Of a stretch of DNA of 64,000 nt, positions 43,452-54,600 are shown piece by piece; position 1 is the stretch's first letter; each line of letters opens with the position of its first letter. The stretch lies in NCBI GenBank assembly GCA_030068075.1, contig CM057828.1, forward strand, positions 111,403,699 to 111,467,698, read 5' to 3'. A program made the position numbers and the translations under genes. The DNA is from Paguma larvata (Eukaryota > Chordata > Mammalia > Carnivora > Viverridae). The notes under the pieces are model-generated. The model made no database searches, had not been told where the DNA came from, and was given only the letters and a program-made list of their open reading frames with translations.

Positions 43452-43662
43452 ATCGGTAGTTCCCAAATGTCACTGAATCTAAGAGAACGAGGTTGGGTGA
43501 GAGGGGAGGCACACGTTGCTTATTAAAACAAAGAGCCTCACAACACAGCCCTGGAGATTTTGATTCACTAGTTTTAAGGCAGGGCTTAGGAATCTGTATT
43601 TTAATGAACACCATAGGGTGTTGGTTGGATTTAGGTGGTCCAAGGTTCATAGTTTAAGAAAC
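43452..43662 (+). mobile_element. MER5-type DNA transposon, near full length
   Basis: CGGTAGTTCCCAAATGTCAC at one end and a CAAGGTTCATAGTTTAAGAA end at the other, with TTGCTTATTAAAACAAAGAG, GGAGATTTTGATTCACTAG and TTAGGAATCTGTATTTTAATG inside. The near-inverted ends agree with a hAT element. Confidence 0.75.
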
Positions 43663-44269
43663 AGGAGTAGAGACACTATTTATTGATGCCTCCCCCTTAT
43701 CCTACTTCCAGGACACAAATAAATGAAGCACCAACATAGCAGCTTGCTTTCTGGGAATGTCTAAGAAAAGATAGGAGGCCTAGTGCTGAGTTCTCTGTGT
43801 CTGAGCACTCACCGCTCACAGGTGCTGCAGAAGATCAGGGCCCATCTCGGCTCCACTGCAGCCTTTGTGCTGGAGAGTAATTTCTACAGCACAACTAATC
43901 ACTTAACTACTAACACACAATACATACCTAGTGATGAAGTGATAAGAATAGATTCCGTCTTTCTTGAACTCTGCCAATTTTTGAATTTTTCTTTTTTTTC
44001 TAGAAGACTCTGGGAGAATGTTGATTCGCTTGAACTCTGGAAGCTCTGATCATGAACAACATCCCCGTTCATTCCAAGAAATCTGGAACAAAGTTGACTT
44101 CTTTTCTAAACCAAAAATATCATGGGGCCCGCCTGCAGGTGTGGCTTCTGCTGATCTACCTGCACGCACCTGAACGGCCCCAGACGATTCTCTCAGAATG
44201 GAATGTTTTAGAACTCAGGTGCTAATGGCCTACTTCTTCTGAAGGAGCCAATGACAGTCTTTTAAGACA

Positions 44270-44357
44270 GTGGTCCTCAAAGTTTGGCTGCACTAGAACC
44301 CCCTGGGAGCTTGTTCAAATACAAGCTGCTTGAGTTCCTGAGGGTCTTCTCCAGGTG
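44270..44357 (+). mobile_element. MER5-type DNA transposon 5' fragment
   Basis: CAGTGGTCCTCAAAGTTTGG, CTAGAACCCCCTGGGAGC and TTGTTCAAATACAAGCTGCT. Confidence 0.65.
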
Positions 44358-44630
44358 TGTATTACTGAATATATCCTAGTGTTTTGAAAACATAACATAT
44401 ACTCAATGTTGATAAGTCTTTTGTATTTCCTGAGTATACAGTTTGGCTAATGGGTCCATAGACTTTAAAGACCTCTTCTTCATTTTGTGATCAAGTGACT
44501 TCTCTGGCTGTTTATAGATTGTCAGGACTCTGGAAAATTCTCACAAAGGGTGGTGTGAACTCCTGTCACTCTGGTCAGTTCTTTAAACAACCTGAGATAG
44601 GTAAAATAGGGTTGTGTTAAATAACAAAAA

Positions 44631-44874
44631 TTTAACCAAGTAAGAGGCTCCTGGGTGGCTCAGTTGGTTAAGCGTCCGACTTTGGCTTAGTTCATAATCT
44701 CCTGGTTCATGAGTTCAAGCCCCATGCTGACCTCTGTGCTGACAGCTCAGAGCCTGGAGCCTACCTTGGATTCTGTGTCTCCCTCTCTCTCTGCCCCTTC
44801 CCTGCTTGTGCTTTGTCTCTTTCTCCCTCAAAGATAAATAAATAAACATTAAAAAAATTTTTTTAATCAGGTAA
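44631..44874 (+). mobile_element. SINEC with 13-bp imperfect target duplication
   Basis: TTTAACCAAGTAA (44631-44643) and TTTAATCAGGTAA (44862-44874) flank the SINE. The head is GGCTCCTGGGTGGCTCAG and the body GTTCATGAGTTCAAGCCCCA, then CAGAGCCTGGAGCCTACC. Confidence 0.95.
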
Positions 44875-44875
44875 T

Positions 44876-45290
44876 TTTAAAGATCTAATTGGCTTTATTG
44901 AATGATGTTTAATGAATTGGGCAGCATCCCGTCTAGTAATAGAAATGAGCTCCAAAGGACTACAGAAAGGGAAAGGTTTTTATAGGCAGGACAAGGAAGT
45001 CATTAGTGAAAAAAAAGAAAAAGAAAGAAAGAAAAAGGATTGTTTCAGGTGAGGTCACCTTCTTTCAGGGACAAAAGGGTCAATTAGGGGGATTACCTCA
45101 TCTTCCTTTGGGGCAAGGAAAGGGCCTATTTGGTAGATTACCTCATTGGTGCTGACCAGAAAATTCCAGACTGACTGGTTAAGATTATATTCCTGGGGAA
45201 GGCTGAAACTGTAATTAGGTTAGGTATTAAGCCTTGTTGGGCTTAGCACAAGTGACTCCATTGTAGGTCTGTTTCTTCTTAACAGGTTTG
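44876..45290 (-). mobile_element. Class I-like ERV LTR fragment, antisense
   Basis: On the minus strand there is a TATA-type box (CCTATAAAAACC, about 44974-44985) and, about 75 bp downstream, AATAAAGCC (44897-44905) followed by AATTAGATC, so promoter and polyadenylation signal lie in the order of an LTR. On the plus strand the start reads ATTGGCTTTATTGAATGATG, GAATTGGGCAGCATCCCG. Family not named; no viral genes are seen. Confidence 0.55.
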
Positions 45291-45534
45291 AAGATTTAAA
45301 AATCTAAATTTGAAAGAAAAATGTTTGGCTACTGGTATGCTAGAAATATAACTGTTCCCTACCCAAGACTGGGTGATAGGTAACTTGTTGGGGCCCTGGT
45401 ATAATAAGCCTTTTCTATTAATTCTGTCCTTTCATTTGAAGAAAGTACTGTGAAAACCAGATTTTGAACTGTGACCAGACAGTCTATAAAAAAGTGACCC
45501 AGTACTTTGGGTCATATTGTACCAGGGAGAAACT

Positions 45535-45932
45535 TAGCATGTCTGACTCCACGGTGCTTCTATTTCCCTTGCTGCTGTGATCTATAGTTTAGGAACTTCT
45601 GCTTAGCCTTGAAGCTAGGCATGTTACAGCTAAGATTTGACCAGATTCCTGTATGCAAGATCAACTGACTAAGGACAAAAAGTTACCCAACTTTCCTCAA
45701 TGTTTACAGATGTCAGTCACATTTTGAATCCAACTCCTTCCTGCTTCTCCCTCTCCCTAACATAAAAGGAGCTCAAATCTCATGTTCAGGATGAAGTTTC
45801 TCTAGGACAATAGTCCTGCCATCTCCTTGGTTTGCTGGCTTTCAGAATAAGTCCCTTTCCTTTCCCAAGATCTTGTCTCTCCACTTATTGGCCTATCATG
45901 CAGTGAGCTAAATGAGCTTGGATTCAGTTACA
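45535..45932 (+). mobile_element. Class I-like ERV LTR, sense
   Basis: It has a TATA-like AACATAAAAGGAGCTC (about 45758-45773), then an AATAAG polyadenylation-like hexamer (45847-45852), GTCTCTCCACTTATTGGCC and the end GCTTGGATTCAGTTACA. The right edge is clear; the left edge near TGTCTGACTCCACGG is a guess. It is opposed to the block at 44876-45290. Confidence 0.5.
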
Positions 45933-46227
45933 ATATCTGTCAAATTTCATGAAATGGCCATCAGTGGAGCAGTTGGTCCCATTGTTTGAAAACTGTGTTG
46001 ACAGTTCACATTTCCTACACACCTGTAGCCATTCGGCCATAATTCAGAGGCTGGACAATGAACAAAGTTAAGGCTATCATTCTCTGTCTCACAATGTAAA
46101 GCTCTATCCCCATGGTGGGCAGAGGCCTATAACATTATGCATTTAGGAAAATCTTCTCTGTCTTAATTTACAGACAGGTCACATTATTGCTTAGAATTAA
46201 TATTTGTTCTTAAGAAATAAGTGTATG

Positions 46228-47140
46228 ACCATACACAAAAATAAACTCAAATAGAAGAAAGACCTAAACATAAGACAGGAAGCCATCAAAATCCTAGAGG
46301 AGAAAGCAGGCAAATACCTCTTTGACCTCAGCTGCAGCAACTTCTTACTCAACATGTCTCCGGAGGCAAGGAAAACCAAAGCAAAAATGAGCTATTGGGA
46401 CCACATCAGAATAAAATGCTTGTGCATAGTGAAGGAAACAATCAGTAAAACTAAAAGGCAACTGACGGAATGGGAAAAGAAATTTGCAAATGACATATCT
46501 GTTAAAGGGTTAGTATCCAAAATCCATAGAGAACTTATCAAACTCAACACCCAAAAAACAAACAATCCAGTGAAGTAATGGGCAGAAGACATGAATAGAC
46601 ACTTCTCCAAAGAATACATCCAGATGGCCAACTGACACATGAAAAAATGCTCAATATCACTCATCATCCAGGAAATACAAATCTAAACCACTTGGAGATA
46701 CCACCTCACACCTGTCAGAATGACTAACATTAACAACTTAGGCAACATACTTGGCAAGTATGCAAAGAAAGAGGATCTCTTGTGCACTGCTGGTGGGAAT
46801 GCAAACTGGTGCAGTCGCCCTGGAAAATGGTATGGAGGTTCCGCAAAAATTAAAAATAGCGCTACCCTACAGACCCAGCAATTGCACTACTAGGTATTTA
46901 TCCAAGGTATACAGGTGTGCTGTTTCGAAGGGCACATGCACCCCAATGTTTATAGCAGCGCTATCGACAATAGCCAAAGTATGGGAAGAGCCCAAATGTC
47001 CATCATTGGATGAATGGATAAAGAAGATGTGGAGTATTACATGGCAAAATTAAAAATAATGAAATCTTGTCATTTGCAACTATGTGGATGAAACTAGAGG
47101 ATATTATGCTAAGTGAAATTTAGTCAGTCAGAGAAAGACA
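46228..47140 (+). pseudogene. L1 ORF2 C-terminal remnant
   Basis: Open pieces at 46354-46578 and 46751-47053 are parts of the L1 ORF2 C-terminal domain: [17 protein letters not shown], then ALPYRPSNCTTRYLSKVY and AALSTIAKVWEEPKCPSLDE. Frame breaks separate them. Endonuclease and reverse transcriptase domains are absent, so it is dead. Confidence 0.85.
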
Positions 47141-47257
47141 CATATCATATGACTTCTCTCAAATGAGGACTTTAAGATACAAGACAGATGAATGTAAGGG
47201 AAGGGAAGCAAAAATAATGTAAAAACAAGGAGGGGATAAAACATAAGAGACTCTTAA

Positions 47258-47488
47258 ATATAGAGAATAGGGGCGCCTGGGTGGCTCAGTCGGTTGAGTG
47301 TCCGACTTCGGCTCAGGTCATGATCTCACAGTCGTGAGTTCGAGCCCCGCATCGGACTCTGTGCTGACAGCTCAGAGCCTGGAGCCTGCTTCAGATTCTG
47401 TGTCTCCCTCTCTCTCTGCCCCTCCCCCGCTCATGCTCTGTCTCTGTCTCAAAAATAAATAAACATTAAAAAACATATATAGAGAATA
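47258..47488 (+). mobile_element. SINEC_Fc-type SINE inserted in the L1 3' UTR
   Basis: Perfect repeats ATATAGAGAATA at 47258-47269 and 47477-47488. The body (47270-47476) is the closest to consensus in the window: GGGGCGCCTGGGTGGCTCAG, CGGTTGAGTGTCCGACTTCG, GTTCGAGCCCCGCATCGG and AAAAATAAATAAACATTAAA, with internal A and B boxes well kept. L1 sequence resumes directly after it (AACAGAGGGTTCCTGG). Confidence 0.98.
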
Positions 47489-47754
47489 AACAGAGGGTTC
47501 CTGGAGGGGTTGTAGGAGGGGAGATGGGCTAAATGGGTAAAGGTCTCAAGGAATCTACTCCTGAAATCATTGTTGCACCATGTGCTAACTAACTTGGATG
47601 TAAATTATAAAAAATAAATAAATTTTTAGATAAAAAAATAAAAACAAAAAATCCCCTTCAATAAAAAGTAAGAAAAAAAAGAAAGAGGTGTATGCAAGTG
47701 TATTTGTTCCAATAATTTAATGGTTAGGATTCCTTTGTTTGCAAGCAAATGGAA

Positions 47755-48295
47755 GCAGAAGTTGCCACCTCAAAATATGTCACTTGGGCATAAAGATTAT
47801 TTTAGGCTGATTATTTTTAAGGAACATCAGATGTAGGAAGAGTTCTAAAAACTTGAGAAAAGTTACTCTTTTGTAAGAAACATTACATTCATAAAGGAAA
47901 TCTCCATTTTGAAGGGTGTCTCCCTCTCTGGACCAGAAGAGAAGGAGGACTCTAAACCTCTAGAAATTCTTATCAGTGGAGAAGGCACTGACTTAAATCT
48001 GAATAACAACCTTACCCTTGTTTACTGTGCTTTCCTGGTTACCTGCCAAAATTGGTCTCTCCACCTCAGCCCAACGGCTTCGTTTGTCTTTACCTGCAGA
48101 TGTTATTAAAGGTGGTGTTTTGCGCTGTTCTGGAGAGTCGTTCAGTTTTCCTAGGTCTTTCCCATGTATATAGGAGATATGCGTATTACTAAACCTCTGT
48201 TTTCTTCCTATTAATCTGTCTTCTATTACAGAGGTCTCAGCCAAGAACCCAGACGGGTAGAGAGAAAATTATTTCTCCTTCTCCACACAAGTGAC
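47755..48295 (+). mobile_element. Probable ERV LTR
   Basis: Blocks recall an LTR: CCACCTCAAAATATGTCACTT, GGGCATAAAGATTATTTTAGG, AGTTACTCTTTTGTAAGAAAC, and near the 3' end CTATTACAGAGGTCTCAGCC, AAGAACCCAGACGGGTAGAG, AGAAAATTATTTCTCC. Family and edges are uncertain. Confidence 0.45.
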
Positions 48296-49713
48296 AGAAA
48301 ACATTTTTGCTCATATTTGAAGCTTGATTAACAAAAAAAGGGAAAAGGGAGAAAATTTATGATTTCATATTACCTTCTAAGTCAGAAGTATTCCGGTTTC
48401 AGGAACAGCTTGCTCCGGAACTCAGATAAAGTCATCACATGGTATTTCCCTCCCTTCATTTATTGGCCCTACTTTCACTAGTGGAAGTGCTAAGTAATCC
48501 TCTAATCATAATAGTTGAAATCAAATGCCCACCTCTTAACCAACCACCATGACCAGGGGAAAGTTACATGCTCCCCCAGAGCACATGGACTGGGAGTAAA
48601 CAGAGATGAATTCCAAAGTGATCATTAAAGCTATCACCAGAAAAAGAGAAATGAATAGAGAAAGGCAAACAAACAACAGTTACTATAAATGAATAATAAC
48701 AACGGAGGATGAGAAAGAATGAGGAGATGGGGACTGGATTTGAGGAACCAAAAATACCCTGGATTAGTACCCTTAGAAAGCCTCTCCATTCCACTGGTAT
48801 TAGGAACTGAAATTTTCAGACTGGCAATTCGGAGTTATTTTGTCTTAAAATTGCGTTGTTGGATGGAGAAATGGATAAAACGTGAAGATCACATTTCGTG
48901 GCATTACCTTTATATAGTTAGGATCAGCTGAATAAATTTGTCTTTTATGTCTTACACAGTGAGATAACTTTTTTTTTATTTCCTTAGTATCACTTTCTTA
49001 AAGAATGCCAAATTTTGTTAGGGTTCCTTGGTTATAGCTACAGTCATGAGATGCTACCACTTACTTATTTAGCCATCTGACTTTAATTAAGTCATTAAAA
49101 CTTTTTGGATCTCAGATTGCTTTCCTGTAAAATGAAGAAGTTGGTTAAATGATCTGAAAGTCTCCTCCTAAATAAATAAATGTAGTGAGAATCCCAGCTT
49201 CAGCCTAAATTGTGTCCTCTCTTGGGATTGAGATATGACTAGCCATGTCTGGGAAACTATAGAAACAAACCTTAGAGATTCCTAAGGGAACAAAGAACCT
49301 GATAGTATCAGCCAGAATCATAGTCTCTGTCACCTGATTTCCTCTCAGACCCCAACTTCCAGTGACTCATTAGAGAACCCTTTGTAAACAGAGAGCTATA
49401 AATTAAGCCCCAGAGAAATGTCCCATCACATCGTTGTAAAACTGTATGACTCAAAAGGGGAAGAGAGTCTTTCTTCTTTTCTGCCATATCATAACATGTG
49501 ACTTGGCACACTGAAAGCTCTAGAATACCTACTCTAACTAAATGTACCAATGAACAAACAAAAATTCTTTGCATTGAAAACTTGTGAGCAGCCCCTGCCA
49601 ACCGACTCTGAAAAATCTTAAGATCTGAACTTCTAGTTAAATACGATGGATTAAAAATATACATTAAACTCTGCTCTTCCTCCAAACACCAGAGTGACAG
49701 TAGAGAATTCTCT
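48296..49713. other. Unassigned stretch
   Basis: About 1.4 kb, AT-rich, with a 125-aa minus-strand open frame (49308-49685) that shows no known domain. Confidence 0.4.
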
Positions 49714-49827
49714 AAAAAGAAAGGAAAGGAAAGGAAAGGAAAGGAATGGAAAGGAAAGGAAAGGAAAGGAAAGGAAAGGAAAGGAAAGGAAAGGAAAGGA
49801 AAGGAAAGGAAAGGAAGGAAAAGAAAA

Positions 49828-49875
<48 letters not shown>

Positions 49876-49931
49876 GAGAAAGAAAGAAAGAAGGAAGGAA
49901 GGAAGGAAGGAAGGAAGGAAGGAAGGAAGGA

Positions 49932-49979
<48 letters not shown>

Positions 49980-50023
49980 AGAGAGGGAGGGAGGAAGGAA
50001 GCAAGGAAGGAAGGAAAGAAGGA

Positions 50024-50071
<48 letters not shown>

Positions 50072-50076
50072 AGAGA
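49714..50076. repeat. 363-bp purine microsatellite (AAAGG, AAAG, AAGG)
   Basis: The plus strand is all purine apart from T at 49747 and C at 50002. It runs AAAGG units (to about 49818), then AAAG, AAGG, AAAG, GGGA and AAGG, and AAAG blocks. The longest unbroken purine run is 254 bp (49748-50001). Long Lys/Arg/Glu and Phe/Leu/Ser open frames here are products of the repeat. Confidence 0.99.
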
Positions 50077-50694
50077 TGATAGCAACTGAATTTTGCAAGC
50101 TAAAAAGTAAAAGAATAACTGGTAACTGACTTATAAGGCCAAAGAACAGTGAACCCTGAGCTCCCACGGAGGAAAGAAAAGATAACTTTAATTGCACCAA
50201 AGAAGCTAGGAGGTTCAGATAATGATGTCACCAGGTACCTCTGGAAGCGGCATGAAAGTGAAACTAAAATACAAATTGGTTCTAAGTGTTTAAAATGCAA
50301 ATCTAGAGCCTGTCCTCCACTCAATGCAGCTGGGTGACTGTCCTCTTTCCATGCTGGCAGAATCCTGGAGGTTCATTCTCTGCACGGGGCAAACAGCTGG
50401 AAGGATGCCAACATGGTTGAGAGCTGGGGGTGTGCTACTGAATGTTGAAACCCCAGCCAAGGCAGGCAGCGGACTTGCCATCCAAAAGAAAATGCCCACA
50501 GATCCTGATGTTGTTCTGCCAGATCCTCCCAGCGATGAGCACGGGGACAAGCCGCCTCCTATGTCCATAAGACACATCAACGACTTTTTAATCTCCAGCT
50601 TAAACATGAGCAGAAAACCTAGGTTCACCAGACAACCAAATCCAGCCTATTCAAAATACGAGGTGTATATTCATTTGTAAATATGTCTGTTTTC
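50077..50694. other. Unassigned stretch with a 118-aa open frame
   Basis: A plus-strand open frame (50324-50680) and a 112-aa frame on the other strand (50290-50628) overlap. The plus-strand product is Pro-rich in the middle (DPDVVLPDPPSDEHGDKPPP) and has no domain that I know. The sequence may be an old L1 or ERV 5' region, but I could not prove it. Confidence 0.2.
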
Positions 50695-50835
50695 TTGTCC
50701 CTGCAGTGAAGCATACGTTCCAAGGAAGCAGGAACCACGACAATGTATATAGGAGTGGCATAGAGCTGCTTAATAATATGTACTCGATATACTTGAATGA
50801 ATAAATGAATGAATGAATAAATGAATCAGTAAATA
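50695..50835 (+). mobile_element. L2 LINE 3' end
   Basis: AAGGAAGCAGGAACCACGAC, GTATATAGGAGTGGCATAG and TTGAATGAATAAATGAATGA form the L2 tail with its TGAA-type end. Confidence 0.8.
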
Positions 50836-51094
50836 ACAACTGAAGTCAGAAACAGTGTGGCAGAAGCTGATTGGTGAAAATAAATGGCAAAGTAATTTGC
50901 ATGTACTTGGGGGATTCCCAAGAGATATTTATTGGAGAGAGTACCTTTCAAGGTAGATGGGAGGTTCTATGTGAGAAGGTAGGGACAAAAACGTAAATGG
51001 AGCAATGTTAATATTCATCCGACTTCATTTACATATTATACATAGGCATTAGCTTTGAGTGTTGATGATATTTGCGTGACTTCAAGAGCATTAT

Positions 51095-51305
51095 TTATTG
51101 AACGTTTTTTGCACATGAGGTTCTTGGCAAAGCTATTTTATATACACTGTCTTAATTAAAATCTGACAACAGTCCTGAGAAATATGTATTATTCTCATTT
51201 TATAGACAAGGAAACTGAGGTCCAGAAAAGTTAAGTAGTTTTTCTAAGTTAGCTCGATAATCAGTGAGAAGGTTGGAAATCAAACTCCGATCATCTGACC
51301 CCCAA
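51095..51305 (-). mobile_element. MIR SINE, antisense, near full length
   Basis: TTTATTGAACGTTTTTTGCAC, TTTTATATACACTGTCTTAAT, GTATTATTCTCATTTTATAG, ACAAGGAAACTGAGGTCCAG, GGTTGGAAATCAAACTCCGA. Well preserved. Confidence 0.85.
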
Positions 51306-51399
51306 ACCTTTTCTGCCCCCTCCTCTCTGTCTGCCATAAAAGGTCCTTTTTATTTCATACAATGTACACATCGTCACATCAAGCAGTCTCTGAACACAT

Positions 51400-52078
51400 G
51401 CTTATTGTTTAACATTCTCTTTCATCCCATGGATGCACCATAATTTATTAAACTCTAATAGACCTCCAATGTTACATAGTAAGTCCTTTTTTTTTTTTTT
51501 AATGTTACAAATACCACTATGCAGTACTGACACATAGAAAGGCATGATTCTCTAATTGTTTCCTAAGGATAAAATCTTGGAAGTGCTCTTCCTTCAAAGA
51601 CTTAAGCATGTTTAAGGCTTTGATAGGCACCGCCAAAATGCCCTAGGGAAAGTCTGTGCACATGTAGATTCTTGGTAACAGGATATGACATGCCCATCTC
51701 CTCACACTCTTGCCAACATTAGGGATCATAGTGCCGTTCGGTTCTTGACATTCTGATACATAAAAAATAGCGTCACCCTTTAATTTGTATTCCACTGATG
51801 GGTCCTGAGATTTAAAGCATTCAATATATTTTTGCTGATTTTTCCTTTTTTTTTTTTTTCTTGAGAATTATTGCACATACCCTTTGTCCTTTTGTTCCGT
51901 GGGTGTTTATCTTTTCCTTGCTAATTGGTGTGAACTCTTCATATAATAAAAATACCATTTACTTATAGGTACAAAATGTTATTTCCCCCTGCTTGGTGCT
52001 TATCTCTGAAGTCCCTTTTAACCCTAAGAATTTCTGTGCTTTACATATCTCTTTTCCTTAAAGTGATAAATTCATTCT
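51400..52078 (-). mobile_element. Old L1 (L1M-type) 3' region, antisense
   Basis: The plus strand shows the familiar antisense L1 3' order: TGCACCATAATTTATTAAAC, AAGGATAAAATCTTGGAAGTG, CACTCTTGCCAACATTAGGG, TTTAATTTGTATTCCACTGATG, CATACCCTTTGTCCTTTTG and GTGTGAACTCTTCATATAA. It is decayed and non-coding, with two T-runs (51488-51501, 51846-51859). Confidence 0.8.
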
Positions 52079-52442
52079 CATTTGGTTTGGATGGAAATAA
52101 CAATGTTGCACTTGAAATGTCTTGTCAATAAGACAGCAGAATGGGCTTTCTGGACTCTGGAGCGGGGGCGTGGGTGGAGGAGAGACATTGAAGCGTCAGT
52201 GGTTCATCTCTGTTGGAAAGACAGAATAGATATCAGAACGTGTATAACTGAAGGTAAAGTGGGAAATAGAGAGATAAAAGGATGTCAGACAGCCATGAAT
52301 AAACTTGTAAAAAGCTTTACATCTACCAGGCAAGAAAACTAAAGCAATGACTTAAAATATAAGATCCCACAGGAAAAAAAAATAGATATAATAGTTTTCT
52401 TAACTATTCTTTTTATTTGACCCATACAAACACATTTTCTCT
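52079..52442. other. Unassigned stretch
   Basis: An 86-aa open frame (52082-52342) without a known domain; nothing else is seen. Confidence 0.4.
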
Positions 52443-52694
52443 AAAAGAACCTTTAGGGCCACCTGGGTAGCTTCGTGGGTTAAGTGTCCGACTTCGGCTC
52501 TTGACATGATCTCAAGTGTTGTGAGTTTGAGCCTTGCATTGGTCTCTGTGCTGACAGCTGGGAGCCTGGAGTCTGTTTCAGATTCTGTGTCTCCGTCTCT
52601 CTCTGTCCCTCCTCTGTTCGCATTCTGTCTCTCTCTCTCTCAAAAATAAACATTAAAATTTTTTTAATAAATAAATTTTAAAAAAGAATCTTTA
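52443..52694 (+). mobile_element. SINEC with 13-bp target duplication
   Basis: AAAAGAACCTTTA (52443-52455) and AAAAGAATCTTTA (52682-52694) differ at one base. Body: GGGCCACCTGGGTAGCTTCG, GTTAAGTGTCCGACTTCGG, GCTGACAGCTGGGAGCCTGG and a long AT-rich tail. Confidence 0.95.
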
Positions 52695-53289
52695 AAAGGA
52701 CGCTTCCTCTCTGCAGAACCCCTGTAGTGTTTGGTCAGTTTATAAATTTGTACATGTTACCCCATGGCAGAAACAAACAAGAGCAGGTCTTATATATGCC
52801 CCCACTTAACGTTAGATAGCTTATTGCCAACTCCAGGGTCCAGATGCAAAACCACAAAAATCATTTCGGTCAAACCATTTCAGCAACCCCGAAGGAGTTG
52901 TTTTGGCTTTCTTTTGTTATGTTTTTTAAACTTAAGATTTTGCAATGAAAACACACACACATATACGTAGCTTAGAACTGACCTATATACAGAATGAACT
53001 ATGTACCATTTACCAAGTAACCACAGATAATATAAAGGTGTAGCTAACCCTACTTATTAACTATTAACTCCACAGAATGCATAAAGAAAGGCCCAACCTA
53101 GACTTTTACCATGTTCTTTTCTTATGTCATTATCCAGTATTTTTTCGTCCATGGGTCTGCCTTGGTGTCCGTCCACAGTAGTCCATTCCCTCTCTTGATG
53201 TGAGTCTCCATCTTACAGTCAGTTTCTTTAATTGCAGGCGATATGTTCATTGCAGAAAGTTCTTAGTTCTTGTGATTAAAATCCAGTCT
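52695..53289. other. Unassigned stretch
   Basis: No supported feature; a short CACACA run is at about 52951. Confidence 0.4.
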
Positions 53290-53500
53290 TGGGCACCTAG
53301 GTGGCTTGGTTGGTTGAGAATTCAACTCTTGATTTTGGCTCAGGTTATGATCTCATTGTTCATGGGATTAACTCTGCATCAGGCTCTGTGCTAACAGTGC
53401 AGGGCCTGCTTAGGATTCTCTGCCTCCCTTTCTCTGTCCCTCTCCTACTCACTCTCTCTCTCCCTTTCTCAAAAATAAATAAACATTAAAAAAAAGAAAT
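53290..53500 (+). mobile_element. SINEC, diverged
   Basis: TTGGGCACCTAGGTGGCTTGG, GATTTTGGCTCAGGTTATG, CAGGCTCTGTGCTAACAGTG, a CT-rich region and AAAAATAAATAAACATTAAA. No clear target duplication. Confidence 0.92.
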
Positions 53501-53516
53501 AGCTATTAAATACATA

Positions 53517-53522
53517 AGTAAG

Positions 53523-53565
<43 letters not shown>

Positions 53566-53567
53566 AA
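53517..53567. repeat. (TAAA)n microsatellite
   Basis: About 12 TAAA/AAAT units lie just beyond the SINE tail at 53290-53500, so it probably grew from that tail or its flank. Confidence 0.95.
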
Positions 53568-54364
53568 ACATACGTTATTGAAATCAGTATCCATTGATCT
53601 GGCTAATAATCTTTCTATTTGCTACTGAAACCCTGAAACTGGAGATTCTCGTTATTCCAAGGCAAATGCACTCTGCCTCCTAAAAAAATGCAGCCTTCTC
53701 TGTACTAAATAAGGGGAGGTGTCTTTATATCTTCCTGATTTTCATCTAACTCTCTTCCCAATAATGCAAAAGGTATTTAGTTGATTATTTCCCAAACTCC
53801 ACTGTTAAAAGTCTATCCTCACCCGGCCCCACTAGTTGTGGGAGCAAGAGGCTATTTGCTTGCTGTTTACCAGGCTTTACTGTTAAACTGTGAAGCGCTG
53901 CTCTGTTGTGGCCATACATGCAAATTTATGGTACTGTTACCTCTGGTTTACTTGGTTTATGGATTTCTAACTTGTCAAGGTAATAAACTGGAGCACAAAA
54001 TTTCTTTTATAAAACCCAAATCATTCAGACAAAAGAATGTGTAGATGCGAATAAGCCTCTGATTGCTCTTGTGCCTGTGCAGGCTCAACTTTCTTGTTGC
54101 CTTAGGTGGTACAATATGGAGGGTCAATGTGACCCTCCTTCAAGTCCTTCTCCAGACTCAGCAATGGAGACAATGGGAGTTAAGGGACAGAAACCAAAAG
54201 TGTGGAGTCAGACGCATGAAATATCTGTGGAAGGTGAATGAAGTGAAAGAAGACAGGCAATGGCTCAGGACGAGTGCTTGCGGTTAGAAACATTTCTGGA
54301 AGGATGGATTGCTATATTGCACAATAGTTTTTTAATTATGTGTTCACAGACTGTTTCAAGCTAT
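53568..54364. other. Unassigned stretch
   Basis: About 800 bp with an 87-aa open frame (53781-54044) that resembles nothing known. Confidence 0.4.
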
Positions 54365-54600
54365 GACTACAGGAAAGAGGGGCATGGGGGTGGGGGCACA
54401 CTCAGTTGAGCATCTGACTCTTGATTTCAGCTCAGGTCTTGATCTCATGTTCGTGAATCGGGCTCTGCGCTGACAGTTTGGAGCCTGCTTGGGATTCTCT
54501 CTTTCTCTCCTCTCTCTACCCCTGCCCCAATTGTGCACTGTCTCTGTCTTTCTCTCTCAGAATAAATAAATAAACATTTTTTAAAAAAGACTACAGGAAA
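54365..54600 (+). mobile_element. SINEC with 12-bp target duplication, head rearranged
   Basis: Perfect repeats GACTACAGGAAA at 54365-54376 and 54589-54600. The head reads GGGGCATGGGGGTGGGGGCA instead of GGGGCACCTGGGTGGCTCAG, so the A box is damaged. The rest follows the family: CAGCTCAGGTCTTGATCTCA, CTGCGCTGACAGTTTGGAG and AATAAATAAATAAACATT. Confidence 0.95.

Larger units (their letters stand above)
46212..47694 (+). mobile_element. 5'-truncated L1 with 16-bp target duplication
   Basis: AAGAAATAAGTGTATG (46212-46227) and AAGAAAGAGGTGTATG (47679-47694) match at 14 of 16. The body (46228-47678) holds the ORF2 C-terminal region and the 3' UTR, ends in an A-rich tail, and is interrupted by a SINE at 47270-47476. 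Only about the last 1.2 kb of an L1 was copied, the usual outcome of incomplete reverse transcription. Confidence 0.9.

Noticed and set aside
49651..50200. Long Lys/Glu/Arg-rich and Phe/Leu/Ser-rich open frames (up to 162 aa) on both strands
   Set aside because: They are read through the purine microsatellite; repeats whose unit contains no stop stay open in every frame.
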